DNA of 64,000 nt, from assembly GCA_015501605.1 (NCBI GenBank), contig JADNRZ010000005.1:806001-870000 (forward strand), written 5' to 3'. Of this stretch, positions 1 to 15,611 are shown one piece after another (position 1 is the stretch's first letter; each line of letters begins with the position of its first letter). Under the pieces are notes generated by a model. That model was not told where the DNA came from, did not search any database, and saw nothing but the letters and a program-made list of their open reading frames with translations. Made by a program: the position numbers and the translations under genes. The stretch comes from Panaeolus papilionaceus (taxonomy: Eukaryota; Basidiomycota; Agaricomycetes; Agaricales).

Positions 1-3393
<3,393 letters not shown>

Positions 3394-4083
3394 GTTTCGT
3401 CTTGTTTCTTCTTCGTTTCTTGGATCGATCTCCTGCATTGGTTCGTGTCATGTTTTCTTTTAGTACTGTCATCAAAATGCGCGATTATGTATAGTGAACC
3501 TGCATTTATAATTATATATCCAGACGCCTTACGCATCCTTACGAGTGTTACAAGTTACATAGCGTACTAACATACCTCAAACTGCTGTGAGTACCAAGTA
3601 CTTAGCTGCTAGAGACTTTTACAAAATAAAATACGTACTTACTTTCCCAAGCATCGATTCCAAGGTCAGATTTAGACCCCGAGCTCAGGAATTAAGAGTC
3701 TTTCAGTTGGTCCACATCTATTGATGAGGCATTGTTATGCCATTCGCCATAGGTGGATACTCAATGCAGGTGAAATGTTGGATCAAAGTGTAACAGACAG
3801 GTTTTCTTTGGACCCCGGACTTCCTGTACCAAACCATATCCCACCCAGCTAATTCTGGTGTGCACTGCTGACTCTTTAAACAAAACCGCCATTGCCTCGG
3901 GCTCTATTACATTGAGAAGAAGGGTATATGCCCACCCCTTGTGACTCTTCGCAGCTGTGGCTATCAATAGCACCAGGTTTTCCTTTCGAAACCGAATCCA
4001 GACGTTCGAATTGACTTTTGCGTCAAATACCTGGCTTATAATTAAGTGGCACGGCTTTCACTGTATCTCCTTCCCTCGCTCCC
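3394..4083. other. intergenic, ENA ATPase to MFS transporter
   Basis: 690 bases between two plus-strand genes. It should hold the ATPase 3' UTR and the promoter of the next gene. Open frames here are short and show no recognisable protein. Confidence 0.6.
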
Positions 4084-6852
4084 ATGGGGTCCATTTCCGA
4101 GCAAAACGATGCCCATCTCTCCACTGACGGTACCTCTGAGCATATTACTACGTCGGAGCATTCCAACACTGAGGGAACAGAACATCAGGCTGCTCTCGGT
4201 CCTCAGCCTCAGCGAAAGCATTTCTTCTCCGCACTAGATTCGGCATATGCAGAAGCTGTTAATCTCGATGCTGAGAAGGTGGAGTACAAACCAGAGGAAG
4301 AGGTGAATATTCTTTCACAGCATTCATTATGCCTTACAAACTTCCTCAATTTGATTTACAGAGAGCTGTACGAAGAAAAATCGACAATGTCGTGCTCCCG
4401 CTAGTCATTTGCAGGTGACTCTAATTTTTCACCCTTATTATCAATCGAGTTTCCACCCATCCTCATTTTACTTGAGCTTTACTTGTGAGTCACTAATTTG
4501 ACCAACCTCCTGCCATAAGCTGATTTGAATCACACCATCCACTATTCACCAGTCAACCAATTCGGTATGTTGTCTAATGAACTAGTAATTTTTGTCAAAT
4601 ACATAACTCAGGCCTGGTCCTTTCAAATGACCCGTGTCAGATCGAACGAACATGTAAGTACAGACAAAAAAAATCCAGGTTGTGTCACTCGAACGCTGTC
4701 CACATTTAGCGGCAATGCGCATGTTATCGAAGCATTCAATGACAACTTCGTGAGTGGAAGCATCGAACTCTTTATCGAACTACTGATATATTATGATTAG
4801 GGAATTACCAATAATAATAAATGGACCCTCGCTCTTAGTATTTTCTATGTGGGATATTGTGAGTGAAATTTATTGAGCTCGTCAGCGACCATTTTCTCAA
4901 GACCACGGACGGTCTTGCAGGTCTTCTGGAAATGCCTGCGAACGGTGAGAGTGTCCTGAGCTCTATTGAAGAATAACTGAACATCTCCAGTGCTCCAGCG
5001 TCATATTGGTGCAAATCGATTGTAAGCCGTTTCATTTCTTGGTTCATTATCAACTTCATTCACAAAGGATTCAGTTTTTTCCTGTCTCTCACATTCTGGG
5101 GCCTGTCATCTCTTTCATTTGTTTATGCCAGAGGATACGGAGCCGTCCTGACCCTTAGGTGTGTGGTACAGTTCTCTAGAGCTTGTGTGGTTTGTGATCC
5201 ACATTGTGTTGGATATTAGAGTGCTACTGGGCATCAGCGAAGCAGGCTACTATGCTGGAGTGATCTATTACCTTTCCTTTTGGTACAAGCGGTAAAATTG
5301 AACGATGTCAGCAAGCGAAAATGCACAGTAGACTGATTTAAATTTCTCTGTACAGAGACGAGCTCGCTTTAAGGATCAGGTAAACACAATCGCTCACTCC
5401 ACGCGGTTTGCGCACTGAAGATATGGATTCAGCTTGGGCATGACTGGTACCTTGCCAGGAGCTATCGGGGCGAGTAAAGAAAATATCTTTTTGTCACTGA
5501 AGTATGCCAATAGATATTTAGGGTCTGCTGGCCTTCGGCTTGGTACGAGCCCACACATCTTTGCTCGCGGGGTGAGTATTTTCTCACTTCAGCTGGTTTG
5601 GCGCCTGACCTTAAACCCTCTCTAGGTGGCAATTCCTGTTTCTTGTAAATACCTCGATGCTTCGAGCGTTCAATGGCTCTCGCTCATCATCATACGATTA
5701 GATCGAAGCTATCCCGACACTCGTTATGGCAGTCGTGATTCTCTTTTTTCTACCATCTTTCCCCTTCTCTGCCACGTTCCTTTCCCCACGAGAAAGGGCA
5801 ATCGCACAAGCAAGGCTCAACAGAGATCATAAACCACAATCTCATGGAGGACCAACCGGTTGGGATGGTTTCAAGGCCATTATCTCGGACATCAATGCTT
5901 GGTTGTTTATGTTAATCTACGCAAGTTGTACGTCGGCAAGCCTATTCACGCAATTCTTTTGTTGTACTATTGCTAACTCACATACAGTCAACGTCGGTGT
6001 TGCGACCATTTCTTACTTCTTGCCAACGGTAGCGTGAAAACCATGACAATATTCATTGACGTACCGTTAACCCGCTCTCTTGACTGTCCCTCTAGCTTAT
6101 CAAAGACCTTGGCTTTTCATCTATTGACGCCCAAGGGTTGACTGTTGCCCCATACGTGGTGGGGTGGTTCTTGGTCTTGTTTCAGGCATGGCACAGTGAT
6201 TACACCAAGGACAGAGGGTACCACATCATGGCCTCTTCTCTCATTTCCTTCGTTGGATACATTATACTAGCCACTGCAGTACAAAAGAGTGTGGGTGCTG
6301 CTTATTTTGCCCTCTTCCTCGTCGTTGGCGGAAACTACAGTCTATTTCCGCTTGTGATGTGAGAAACATTATTCTCTGGTTCAAGGCTTTCTGCTAATGC
6401 TGTCTGTAAATGTACCGAAGGAGCTGGGCAGCAAATGTCTTTTCTCCAACATCAAAACGGGGTGTTGGAACTGCCTTCATCGTTTCCATCTCGAACTCGG
6501 TTTCTATGTGCCGCTCCCATTTATTTAGCCTTACTTACTACACGCTCACAAATGCCCCCCAGCGCCTCCCCTCAAATTTATTTCGATCCAGAGGATAGCT
6601 TCCGCAAGGGACATGCCATCTCAGCAGCGTATGCTCCTTTTTAATATGCGGTCCTAATGTAACTGAGATTTGTATAGATGCCTGCTTCTTTCATTCATGG
6701 TGGCGTTTACACTCCGAATGCGACTGGCGGGTATGAACAAGCAGAATGCTGCTATCTTGGAAGGACTCCCCAAGGAGGAGAAAGAGAGGATGGAGCAAGA
6801 CAATGAATGTGAAATTTGGGACAACGACCCAAGGTATATCTTCATGACCTAG
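4084..6852 (+). CDS. MFS transporter, anion:cation symporter (allantoate/nicotinate permease-like)
   Basis: This is a twelve-helix major facilitator of the ACS group (Dal5/Tna1-like), expected to import a small organic anion with protons at the plasma membrane; the substrate cannot be read from sequence. The start MGSISEQNDAH opens a hydrophilic Ser/Thr/His-rich tail, then RRKIDNVVLPLVICR leads into TM1. Family landmarks in order are LALSIFYVGYC (about 4830), LLEMPAN, VLLGISEAGYYAGVIYYLSF (about 5221), DELALRI, FSLGMTGTLPGAIG, WQFLFL, then LSPRERAIAQARL and the second half with FNVGVATISYFLPT, LIKDLGFSS and SPTSKRGVGTAF. The C-terminal tail ENDs after EIWDNDPRYIFMT, a classical ACS-type ending. 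The coding sequence is broken into many small exons, and the N-terminal third (4400-4900) has very short exons whose borders are uncertain. No clear disabling lesion was found. It follows the ENA ATPase on the same strand, but a functional link is not shown. Confidence 0.85.
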
Positions 6853-7773
6853 GTGACCCATGCTATACATACAGTATCTAATAGTTGTTGATACAAGAAA
6901 CATTGATCAAAGCCCAAAGAGAACGCTTTGACATGTGTATTTCTATCGGTCCTCTACTTCAAGAGAATCTGGTATAAGAATTAGCAAGTCGGCTTGAAAG
7001 TAGAATCATAGTTGGTTTGCCCCTCGTTAGTCCCACCCATAACTCTGCGATTCACTGATACACGTGTAAACACATATCTTCCTTAGAAAAGAGTCTGGGT
7101 GCGTCCGGAGTATACATAAAGCCTTGAGCATATTACAAGGCGTATCATCTCAGTTCATGGCAAATTGGCGGGCAGGACGATGAGGTTTCCCTCCCCTAAC
7201 CATAACCAAATGGCATGACATGGAGCCGCACACAACATTCCCAGACTTTGAATAAGGTTATGCATTTAATGTATTCAGCAAAAGAATCACATAATAATGG
7301 GTTATGAATGAAACACCATGGAGCTGTCCTCGCAGGACCTGCCCCAGACCGTCGTTCCATCAGCGTCAACAACGCCAGGGACCTCGATAGGGCGATTGAG
7401 ATTCGCATAAGGGAGAAAAACTCACAGAGATCAATCACGAGCGAACTACACGAGTGTACCTAGGAAGTTCGACTTTTGTCTAAAAAGTCATGATGAGGGG
7501 TGATGACTTGCGTTGGAAGTGCTCAACAACTGCAAGTTCAATATAAAGCGCCGACAGGGTCGGAGATTCTTCTGAGTTTGAAATCGTTCAGTTAATCGAA
7601 CTAGGATCTCATCATCTCTCTTCCGCTTCGCTTCAGTTTCAACCTGAATTATATGGCGGCACATCCCCAGTCTTGAAGGACTTTAGTTGTAAACTCACAA
7701 CGTTATGATGCTTCAATCTACAATGTCATTATGAAAATTTTGTGTACAATATCTCTGATCTACGCGTCTAACT
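6853..7773. other. intergenic between convergent genes
   Basis: About 920 bases between the 3' ends of the MFS gene (plus) and the repeat gene (minus). I see only short, unsupported open frames here and no RNA gene. Confidence 0.6.
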
Positions 7774-9521
7774 CTAGTCGAGGTCATTGAGGCTTTCCTC
7801 GCGGCGGAGAATGTGGCTGACGAGGCCTTCGACACCCTTGATAAGACCACCGATTCCCGGCTCGCGAGCCTCGACTTCGCTGAGATCCCTTTGGTGTTTT
7901 GCGTCCAAAGCAGCGATGCTGATATGTGAGGTTAGATCTATGAACTTTATAGTGAATCGTCCCGCAACTTACATTCCACCAAAGCCAGCAGCACTAGCGG
8001 CAGCGGTGCCCAGCTTTGTGGCAGTAGCACCGGATATTTTGAAGCCTCGGGCATCAAGTTCCTCAAGATCTCGTCGTTGGTGTGGGGCGAAGACTGGGGC
8101 GACACTACAACAAATTGTGAGTTTTGAGGCAAGCTGAGACACATTTAAAAGGATGCATACGCTGCGCCGAGAGCAATGCCACCTGCCGCAGCTTTGCCAA
8201 GTTTCCCTGCCACGGATAGGCCACTAGAGATTGCAGAGGGGCTGATCCTCAAAGGCTCGCGCCTTTCGAAGCTGCGCTCTTCCTGTTGAGATTCGAGCAC
8301 AGAGCCAAGCCTATCAAGAGGATGAATTTAGCCTGTACTCGGTAATGCAAGGCAAAAAAGCGTACGTTGCAGCGGTGCCTACTCCACTAGCGACAGCACC
8401 ACCGACTTTGGCAGCCTTCTTGAATCCGCCGAGTCTTCCACGGGCCTCGAGGAACTCCTCGTAGCTGAGGTCGCGTTGTTGAGGCTGCTGCAACATAGAA
8501 CCGATGCTATAAAATAAGCGTCAATAATTGTGCCATATTCGAAAGGGTGGAGTTCAAGTCACTCACGTTGCAGCAGTGCCGACTCCGCTGGCGATGGATC
8601 CGCCAATCTTGGCTGCCTTCTTGAAGCCACTGAGCTTGCCACGGGCCTCAAGGAAGTCCTCATAGCTGAGATCGCGCTGCTGAGGTTGCTGGAGCATAGA
8701 ACCGATTCTACGACGGGGTTGTCACTTATAGAACTTAAAAAGGCAAGGAAGTGATCACGAGACATACGTTGCAGCAGTACCCACTCCGCTGGCAATAGAG
8801 CCGCCCACCTTAGCGGCCTTCTTGAAGCCGCTGAGCTTTCCACGGGCCTCGAGGAACTCCTCGTAGCTGAGGTCACGCTGCTGTGGCTGCTGCTGAGACT
8901 GAAGCATGGAGCCGATACTATTCACGAAGTCATTAGAGCGTAGTCTCTAGGTGCTAAAGGGGTTTGGGGACGTACGTTGCAGCAGTGCCGACTCCACTGG
9001 CGATGGAGCCGCCGACTTTAGCTGCCTTCTTGAAGTGACTGAGCTTGCCACGGGCCTCGAGGAACTCCTCGAAGCTGAGGTCGCGTTGTTGGGGTTGCTG
9101 AAGCATAGAACCGATGCTGTTGGAAGATGGTTCTCAGTGTGCTGTGCCTGGATAGTGTATTCGACAGAAAAACATACGTTGCTGCGGTACCAACTCCGCT
9201 GGCGATGGATCCGCCAATCTTGGCGGCCTTCTTGAAGCCGCTGAGTTTTCCACGGGCCTCGATAATTTCGTTTTCGGTGTGGAATTGAGGTGGGGAGATG
9301 GTAGTCTCGGTGCTAGAGACGCAGACGTTAACATACTAATCGTCTAACAAGACCACGGCCACTTACTGTGACTCGTGTGTAGCACCAGTGTGGCCTGCAA
9401 TGTTGACGGAGATCTTGGGTTGGCTTGTCTTGGAGCCACGGTGGCCTTCAGTAACGGGAGCAGCGAGGATGGGGGCAATGGCCATGGTGGCGACGATGAC
9501 GGTGGCAGCGATTTGAACCAT
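7774..9521 (-). CDS. secreted repeat protein encoded by a tandem exon array (429 aa)
   Basis: I do not recognise a named family. Nine exons can be rebuilt exactly: 9367-9521, 9178-9312, 8976-9116, 8768-8917, 8567-8707, 8366-8506, 8161-8310, 7973-8104 and 7774-7918. Together they give 1290 nt, or 429 aa plus stop. All eight introns are in the same phase and the inner exons are multiples of three, so exons can be gained or lost without breaking the frame. Exon 1 encodes a signal peptide (MVQIAATVIVATMAIAPILA). Exons 2-6 each encode a unit of the type acidic DLSYEEFLEAR, then GKLSGFKKAAKVGG, then SIASGVGTAAT; exons 3-6 also carry the QQPQQR linker. Exons 7-9 are diverged copies; the last holds EAREPGIGGLIKGVEGLVSH and then ILRREE, and the protein ends in LNDLD. 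The segments are cationic and Gly/Ala/Ser-rich, set between acidic spacers. It could be a polyprotein of secreted peptides or a structural cell-wall repeat protein. A similar design appears in the gene at 33444-34160. Confidence 0.85.
8366..9312 (-). repeat. five tandem near-identical exon-intron units
   Basis: Exons 2 to 6 of the secreted repeat gene (135, 141, 150, 141 and 141 nt) are separated by introns of about 60 nt, giving a repeat period of about 200 bp. Each exon encodes EARGKLSGFKKAAK or a close variant followed by a G-G-S-I-A-S-G-V-G type segment. Copy differences are mostly synonymous, with a few conservative changes (V/I, G/H, S/G). The introns have diverged much more than the exons. 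Confidence 0.9.
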
Positions 9522-11164
9522 AATGATTAATGTAGAGAGTTGAAGTGTGGGTGTTGGTGTTTTTTTGATTTGTTGTATGTGGTTTTTTTGTTAGAGCAAA
9601 TGAAGCGTCGACGCTTTGCTTTGTTGTGGGTGATTTAGTTGTAAGAGGGAGTAGACCAGCTAACTGAGGAATCCAGTCGAATTCCGTTCACCTTTTATAC
9701 CCAGAGAGGGCACCAGATGTGGCGAAGGACTTAATTGAAATGCCTGACAAGTCACCCGGAATAGTAGGGAAGCCTTTGCGTGATCTAATTGCGTCTATGG
9801 GCCCAGCGCTAAATTTAGAAAATTTGATGAGCGACGCCTAAAATAGCCGCCTGTCGTTCTCGGATTATTGCTCCATTCGCACTGCCCTAAAGGATTTGTC
9901 CCTGACTTCAATTTATTTAATCACAAATTAAAACTTATCCATAACACAAAAAACCTACCTTTTCTCCATTTTTTTCTTCAGAAAGTAGAGTGAACCTACA
10001 GGACCAGATCTCCCATGTCGATAAGCAGTCCCATCGGTTACATACTTCCTGTGATTTTACCACGACCTTCCATCATGTTGCACTTGACAATATGTCGTTC
10101 ACTATCGATATTTCACAAGGTAACAAGTCAATACACACATCGAACCTCCCATCTGAAGTAATACCTTCGTTACCGCTCCCTTCGATTGTTGATTATTGAT
10201 GTAGCTGCTTTTAGACTTGCTCAATTGCCGTATGGGCGTGTCAGAACATGTAACCAACACTGGTACAGCCTAGTGCGACATGCAACTCGATGTTGCGATT
10301 TGTGGATCAGGGTGCGTTACGGCACACTGTATTATACATACCCGAAACCCCTTACATGCCTTAATGATCGCAGCGGACACAGATGGCTTGGGGCGTCCAA
10401 GCTCCAAGTATGTATAGGCCACCTTGGAGGTAAATTCTATTCTGTTCAATGTATGCTTTCCGATATCGCGGATAACCTCCTGCCGACGCTATATGTATAA
10501 AGCACATCCACTGATCATGACCCAATGATGTAGTTTAAATGCAGTTTTATTTTGGGTCGTTCGGATCCGTGTCGTACCGGATTGAACTGAGCTCAAGGCT
10601 CACAGCATTCTCGAAAGGCCGAACGAATCATATCGGTGTAGGGTACATCTTTCAGGCTTGTTCACGACAGGTATGATGATTCATTCAATGTTCACCATGG
10701 CACTATCTTTACTTAGAAGAACCCATAGTTAGCTACATCCATCACGGTTTCACACATTTGAAAGCTTCAGCTTCAGCTTCGTACACCATCTATCAAATCA
10801 AAAGGTTTAAAATCGGAACATTGTCACCATAGAAAGGATAGAGTTCATCAAACGCAGCATACTTCACGCTTGATAATTCTGGTCAAGAGACAAAATAGAT
10901 ATCAACTAACTTTCACATAGTCCCACACCCTACCACTGCCAGTGGATGAATATGATTGATTCGTAAAAACGTAACTATGAACATGATAAACATAAAAGAC
11001 GTAACACGACAGCTACTAGTCCTATGTAACACAAAAGAAAACAAAGGTATCACAGGTATCTCTCAATCGCTACTAACGAGTAATGGCTTCCAAATGGGGT
11101 ACGTCCATCCCAAGCGCCTAATATCACGCATCGCAAAACAAGAATAACATGCCAAATGCATCAA
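9522..11164. other. intergenic, promoter of repeat gene and 3' flank of antiporter
   Basis: About 1.6 kb. The left part contains the TATA box and 5' leader of the minus-strand repeat gene. The remaining sequence is AT-rich with short frames only; I see no supported gene. Confidence 0.55.
9693..9699 (-). promoter_or_regulatory. TATA box of the tandem-exon gene
   Basis: On the minus strand the sequence reads GGTATAAAAGG, 172 bases upstream of the ATG at 9521. A strong TATA box suggests a highly expressed or inducible promoter. Confidence 0.6.
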
Positions 11165-14100
11165 TCAATCCAAATGTCCCGCTCCAGATGCCTGAAGCAC
11201 AACAATCCCACTCCCAACACCAGCAACAACAAACGCAGTCGCAACATCTCCAATCGTCTTGCGAACTTCAGCACTAACATGCTCATGCTCTTCCATCAAC
11301 TGTTTCAGTTCCCTGCGGTGGTTTTCAACTGCCAATCGCCTGGAGCGGCCAGTCACAATGATCAACTTGGAACGCGTGGAAAGAATGGCGTCGCTCGCTT
11401 CTTGAATGGCAGCATGAAGAGGAATAGGTGTCGACAGGGTCTTGAAATCGATGGCCGAATTCGCTGACGAAGAAGACGAAGCTGAATGGGTCGATTTAGC
11501 ATCCCCTTGCACGCCCCTCGGCATGGCATATTTGGCCCAAGCCACATTATCAGCCGTGTCTGATTGCATCCTCGTCTCTGTGTTATGTTGACCGTACACG
11601 GTATCAGGGAACTGTGCGACACCCTACGATGCCGAAAAAATGTTAGTGAACAAATGGTTATTTTCAGAAATCAAAAAAACTTACAGATCCAATCGTCAAA
11701 GCGTTCAACTCTTCCAATCTCTTCGGGTCAATCGCAGCAGTAGCATCTCCTGCTTCAGAGGTCTCATCCGTTTTACTCAGTCGCAGAACCGTGCCTCTAA
11801 TCCTTGGGTTGTGGCTACAAATCTGAACAACGAGTTCGAGTGCAGCACGGTCATCAGGTCCTCCAATGAAAGGGAAGAAAATGTGTTGTTGCATCCCTCC
11901 CACAGATTGTCTGCCAATGATGGAAGCCGAATCGAGAATACTTTGGTCCACGAAAAGGGCAACATCCGTAGTAGCTTGGCTGAACACGCCCCGAACGAAT
12001 TGCGAGTGGATAACAGAAACAGAGTTGTATCCATCATGTCCCCCTCCAGGTGTCGCTGCACCGCTGGGGGATTTGAAAGCAGATGATCGGAATATTAGGT
12101 CGAAGGGATTGTTAGGGCTTCGAATACCAGTAGCAGTAGCAGTAGGTGGAGCGGTTGTTGCAGTGGGTGGGAGTGCAACCGCAGGTTGCTGGGGTGTTGT
12201 CACCGCGTGGTGGTGGGCATCCGCAGGTTCACCGCTGTATGCGTTAGGGGCAGGAGGTAGCCATGGCAGAAGAATCATATCAGATCCATAATTCCTGGCA
12301 TGATCTACAACACTATATGCCAAGTCATCGAACTTGACGACTGACAAGGAGGGGTTGACTTGGATGCCGTTGAGCTGGCCATACATGCAGTAGATGGAGA
12401 GAAGTGGGTCGGTTTGAAGGAGAGCGTCAGAAACGGAGGATTTCATCACAGCGGAAACACGATCCGAAAGCTCAATCAATCGTAGTGCCTCTGTGCTCAT
12501 AAGAGTCGAGGTAATTTCACCTCTGGACGAAGTAGATTGACGCGTTTCGTGAATAGACGACGTCGTCCTATGACGTGAGTGTACCGGGGTAGCAGCAGGC
12601 GCGGGTTGTAGAAGCTGTGTGAAGGCCATCATACCAGGGACGTGTTCAAGTTTATCGAGAACGACGGTAAAACGCGTCTTCATTTCGCCTTCCTCTCTCA
12701 TGGCCCGCTTTGCGCCTATGTCTGCCTCGTCATCAGGAACATGCCCAAATGTAGGTCCAGTTGCCGTGATACGTCGTCGGAGGTGGGGAGGATACAACCA
12801 GGTCACCATCGGTGTGGTGAGGAAAGTAAGCACCAAAGCTTCCAGAACGAACATAGAAAATACGCGCTACCAAAATATGAGCACACAAACAGCAGAGAGG
12901 TCTTAATTTTGCCTTACTTGATCCAAGATTTTTGCGGCTAAACCAACGTTCAAAACGATGAGTTCCACCAACCTTCAGAACGTCAATACGGCTGTCAGAA
13001 GGGAATAAAATGCGTTGACATACCCCTTGCAACTCATCAACGAGCCAATCGCACTCGACTCCCGCCAGTTGAAACCAGCGGCATAGTGAGCAGCGAACAT
13101 ACATCCACCAAATTTGCCAATGAACGCGGTGATGATAATCGCAATCGTATACCCCCAAGTAATACCTGTCCAAGACATCAATCACCGCCACAGAATTAGA
13201 TCACTGGGTCGACAAACCATTGTCCAAAAGGCCAAGGTCGGTGGATAATCCTGAAAGGGTGAAATACTATGCCAAGAGGTCAAGCATTAACCCTCAGCTG
13301 AGCAAAGGCTGAGTCTCGATTGCTTACTAGGGGTAAGAAAATGATCGAAACCATATCTTCCAGTTTTTCTGTAATCGTGATCGCAAGTCCCCCTTCACGA
13401 GGGACAATCAAGCCTGCAACAAATGCACCTACGATGGAGATAAGCAAATAGCCCGGAACGACGGATTGACGAGCGTACCAAAAATAGCATGAACACCAAT
13501 GACATCGGTGAAGAAAGCAGACCCAAAGACAATCATCATCGTCACTGTCATGAAGAACACAGTCGGTCCATTTTCAACTAGTTCGAGTGTAAGCAGCATG
13601 CTCTGATCATGTTGAAAAGTGATGACACGTACTCGATCCTGTATTTCTGGCTAGCCACCGCAAGGCCAACCTCACGGGGAAAAGTAGGAATAATGTCCAT
13701 CCGACACATGCCAGCAGGATGTACAACGCCGTTAGACCGGTGCTGGCATTGACAAGTGCAACGCTCAAAGCTAAGAGGACCCATCCGACTGTATGGATGT
13801 GTAAGTGGGCTATCTCGAAAGTATATCATGAAATGCTTACTGATATCGTTACCCACTCCCGCGGACAAAACGACAATGCCGACAGTAGTATCGAGAAGTT
13901 TCAATTCAGTGAGGATTCGACAGAGGACGGGGAAGGCAGTAATGGAGTAGGCGACGCCGGTAAAGAGCATAAAGTGGGTGAATTTGACATCTTGACTGAC
14001 AAACTCTTTGTAAACGGCGTGTGCCATGCCCGCACCAATACCAAAAGGCAGAATCATGCCCGCCAACGCCACAGTGGCGGATAGACGAGCATTGCGTTTG

Positions 14101-14645
14101 ATAACTCCTGAATCAATTTCCAATCCCACAAGGAAGAGAAATAGACAAAGTCCGATGTTGGCGACAAGACTGAGATATGGGCGCGATTCCAGTGGAAATA
14201 TATGCTGCGTGAAGCCCGGAATACGACCAAAGGCAGTGGGGCCTATTTTTGAGTGCATATATGCAGGTTTAGTACGAGGTAACGATATTTAGAGCTGATG
14301 CGGACCTAGAATGATTCCTCCCAGTACTTCTGCAATAACCTTTGGCTGGCGCATCTTTCTCAACGCCAAAGATAGTAGACTGGCCGTGCATACGATGATT
14401 CCTGCATGTTACGCACTTCAGGTATTGCTCCACACAACATGGCGATTAACGTACCGACTTGAATAATCCATAGTCGAATAGGGTCATTGGGATTGAACGC
14501 AGAAGGATCCTTCCCACTGAGTAAACCGCCCTTGAAAAAAAAAAGCTTTAACGCGAAAGAACCGACCATCGATGATTGTCCATACCTGTTCTGTTGCTGC
14601 TCTTTTCTGAAAAAGACCAATAATTGTTCGTGAAAATTCAGGCAT
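11165..14645 (-). CDS. KHA1: K+/H+ antiporter of the Kha1/CPA2 family
   Basis: The product is a cation:proton antiporter of the CPA2 family like yeast Kha1, a membrane protein of the endomembrane system involved in K+ and pH homeostasis. Start MPEFSRTIIGLFQKR at 14645 is followed by an intron and GGLLSGKDPSAFNPNDPIRL, the usual Kha1 N terminus. FGRIPGFTQHIFP and the transmembrane stretches LCLFLFLVGLEID and TGVAYSITAFPVLCRIL are characteristic of the Na+/H+ exchanger domain. The second half of the antiporter domain is spread over small exons between 12900 and 13600. A long cytosolic domain follows (11664-12854), with a Thr/Ala/Pro-rich insertion and USP-like features such as VALFVDQSI and HIFFPFIGGPDDRAALELVV. 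The C terminus has LSTRSKLIIVTGRSRR and VGSGIVVLQASG. Length (about 850 aa) fits the fungal family. Its 5' end faces the FAD monooxygenase at 15612 across about 970 bases. Confidence 0.9.
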
Positions 14646-15611
14646 GTAATATCGTCAATGTCGTGATGGTATAGGGTCTAATAAAGACGAAGAAAAAAAA
14701 AGAAGAAAAAAACCAACAAAAATCGGATGAGTTGATAGTCGTAGATGATGGTTAGGAGAGGTCAGGAGAGGACAGAGCTTGATATCAAAGTCAAGCGGAC
14801 AAATATAGGTTTTCTGAGCTAATTTCAGGAACTCGGCTCGGAAGACATTATAATAATCCAACAATCACGTTCTCACATAACAACATTCTGATTCTAATGA
14901 ATCTTAAGCCCATTATGCATGTCATGAGGTCCTAGGTTCATGGTGGAGTCTGGAGAAGTGGTGGTCGAAATTGACAGTTGTGGAGTCCACAATATCTGAT
15001 GCCAAGGTAAGCCAAGTTCGTCATTCTGTGTGCGGTTTTTACTCAGGGGCAATGTTCTCGGTGTAGCGGTTAAAGCAACGATAACGTTTGAGATATATCA
15101 GATATCATAAAGCATCATTAAAAATAGTATCAATGCTGCGGTCATTAGAATTGCAACCCTATTATTGGGGTTGTTGAGCAGGTCAATTGAGAGTTACCTT
15201 TCACAAGGCGGTCCAGACAAATACCTAAAATTAACCAAGTGAACTGGAGATACGAATATACCGTCAAGTCTAATTAAGGTCTATGTCATGGGTAATCCCA
15301 CTCAGGACGTGGGCGCTTCCTGTCAGTCCAAGTCCCAGGTAAACGCATCAGATCGCAAGTGACGGAAACACAACCTGTTTCTCCAAGAACTCCTATAACA
15401 ATGTAGAAACACCATCGTAAGGGTACGCGATCGAGAACTTTAGACTATAGACTTATTTCTAACCTTGACTTCTCATGCAACCAAAATATCCGACAAGTTC
15501 ATAATGTGGCGACATCGAATGGGAAACAACCCTCAGAAGCATCGTCATAAGCCCACGAGTGAGGGGATATATAGCCCAGCACCACCCAGAACTTTGAACC
15601 ACCCTTCCCAA
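14646..15611. other. intergenic between divergent antiporter and monooxygenase
   Basis: 966 bases between two divergent starts, so this must include both promoters. It contains a purine-rich run (14690-14715) just upstream of the antiporter start. No open frame of note and no clear TATA box were found. Confidence 0.5.

Noticed and set aside
9990..10500. Two overlapping plus-strand frames of 69 and 104 codons
   Set aside because: No domain, no splice structure and no signal; composition like random intergenic sequence.
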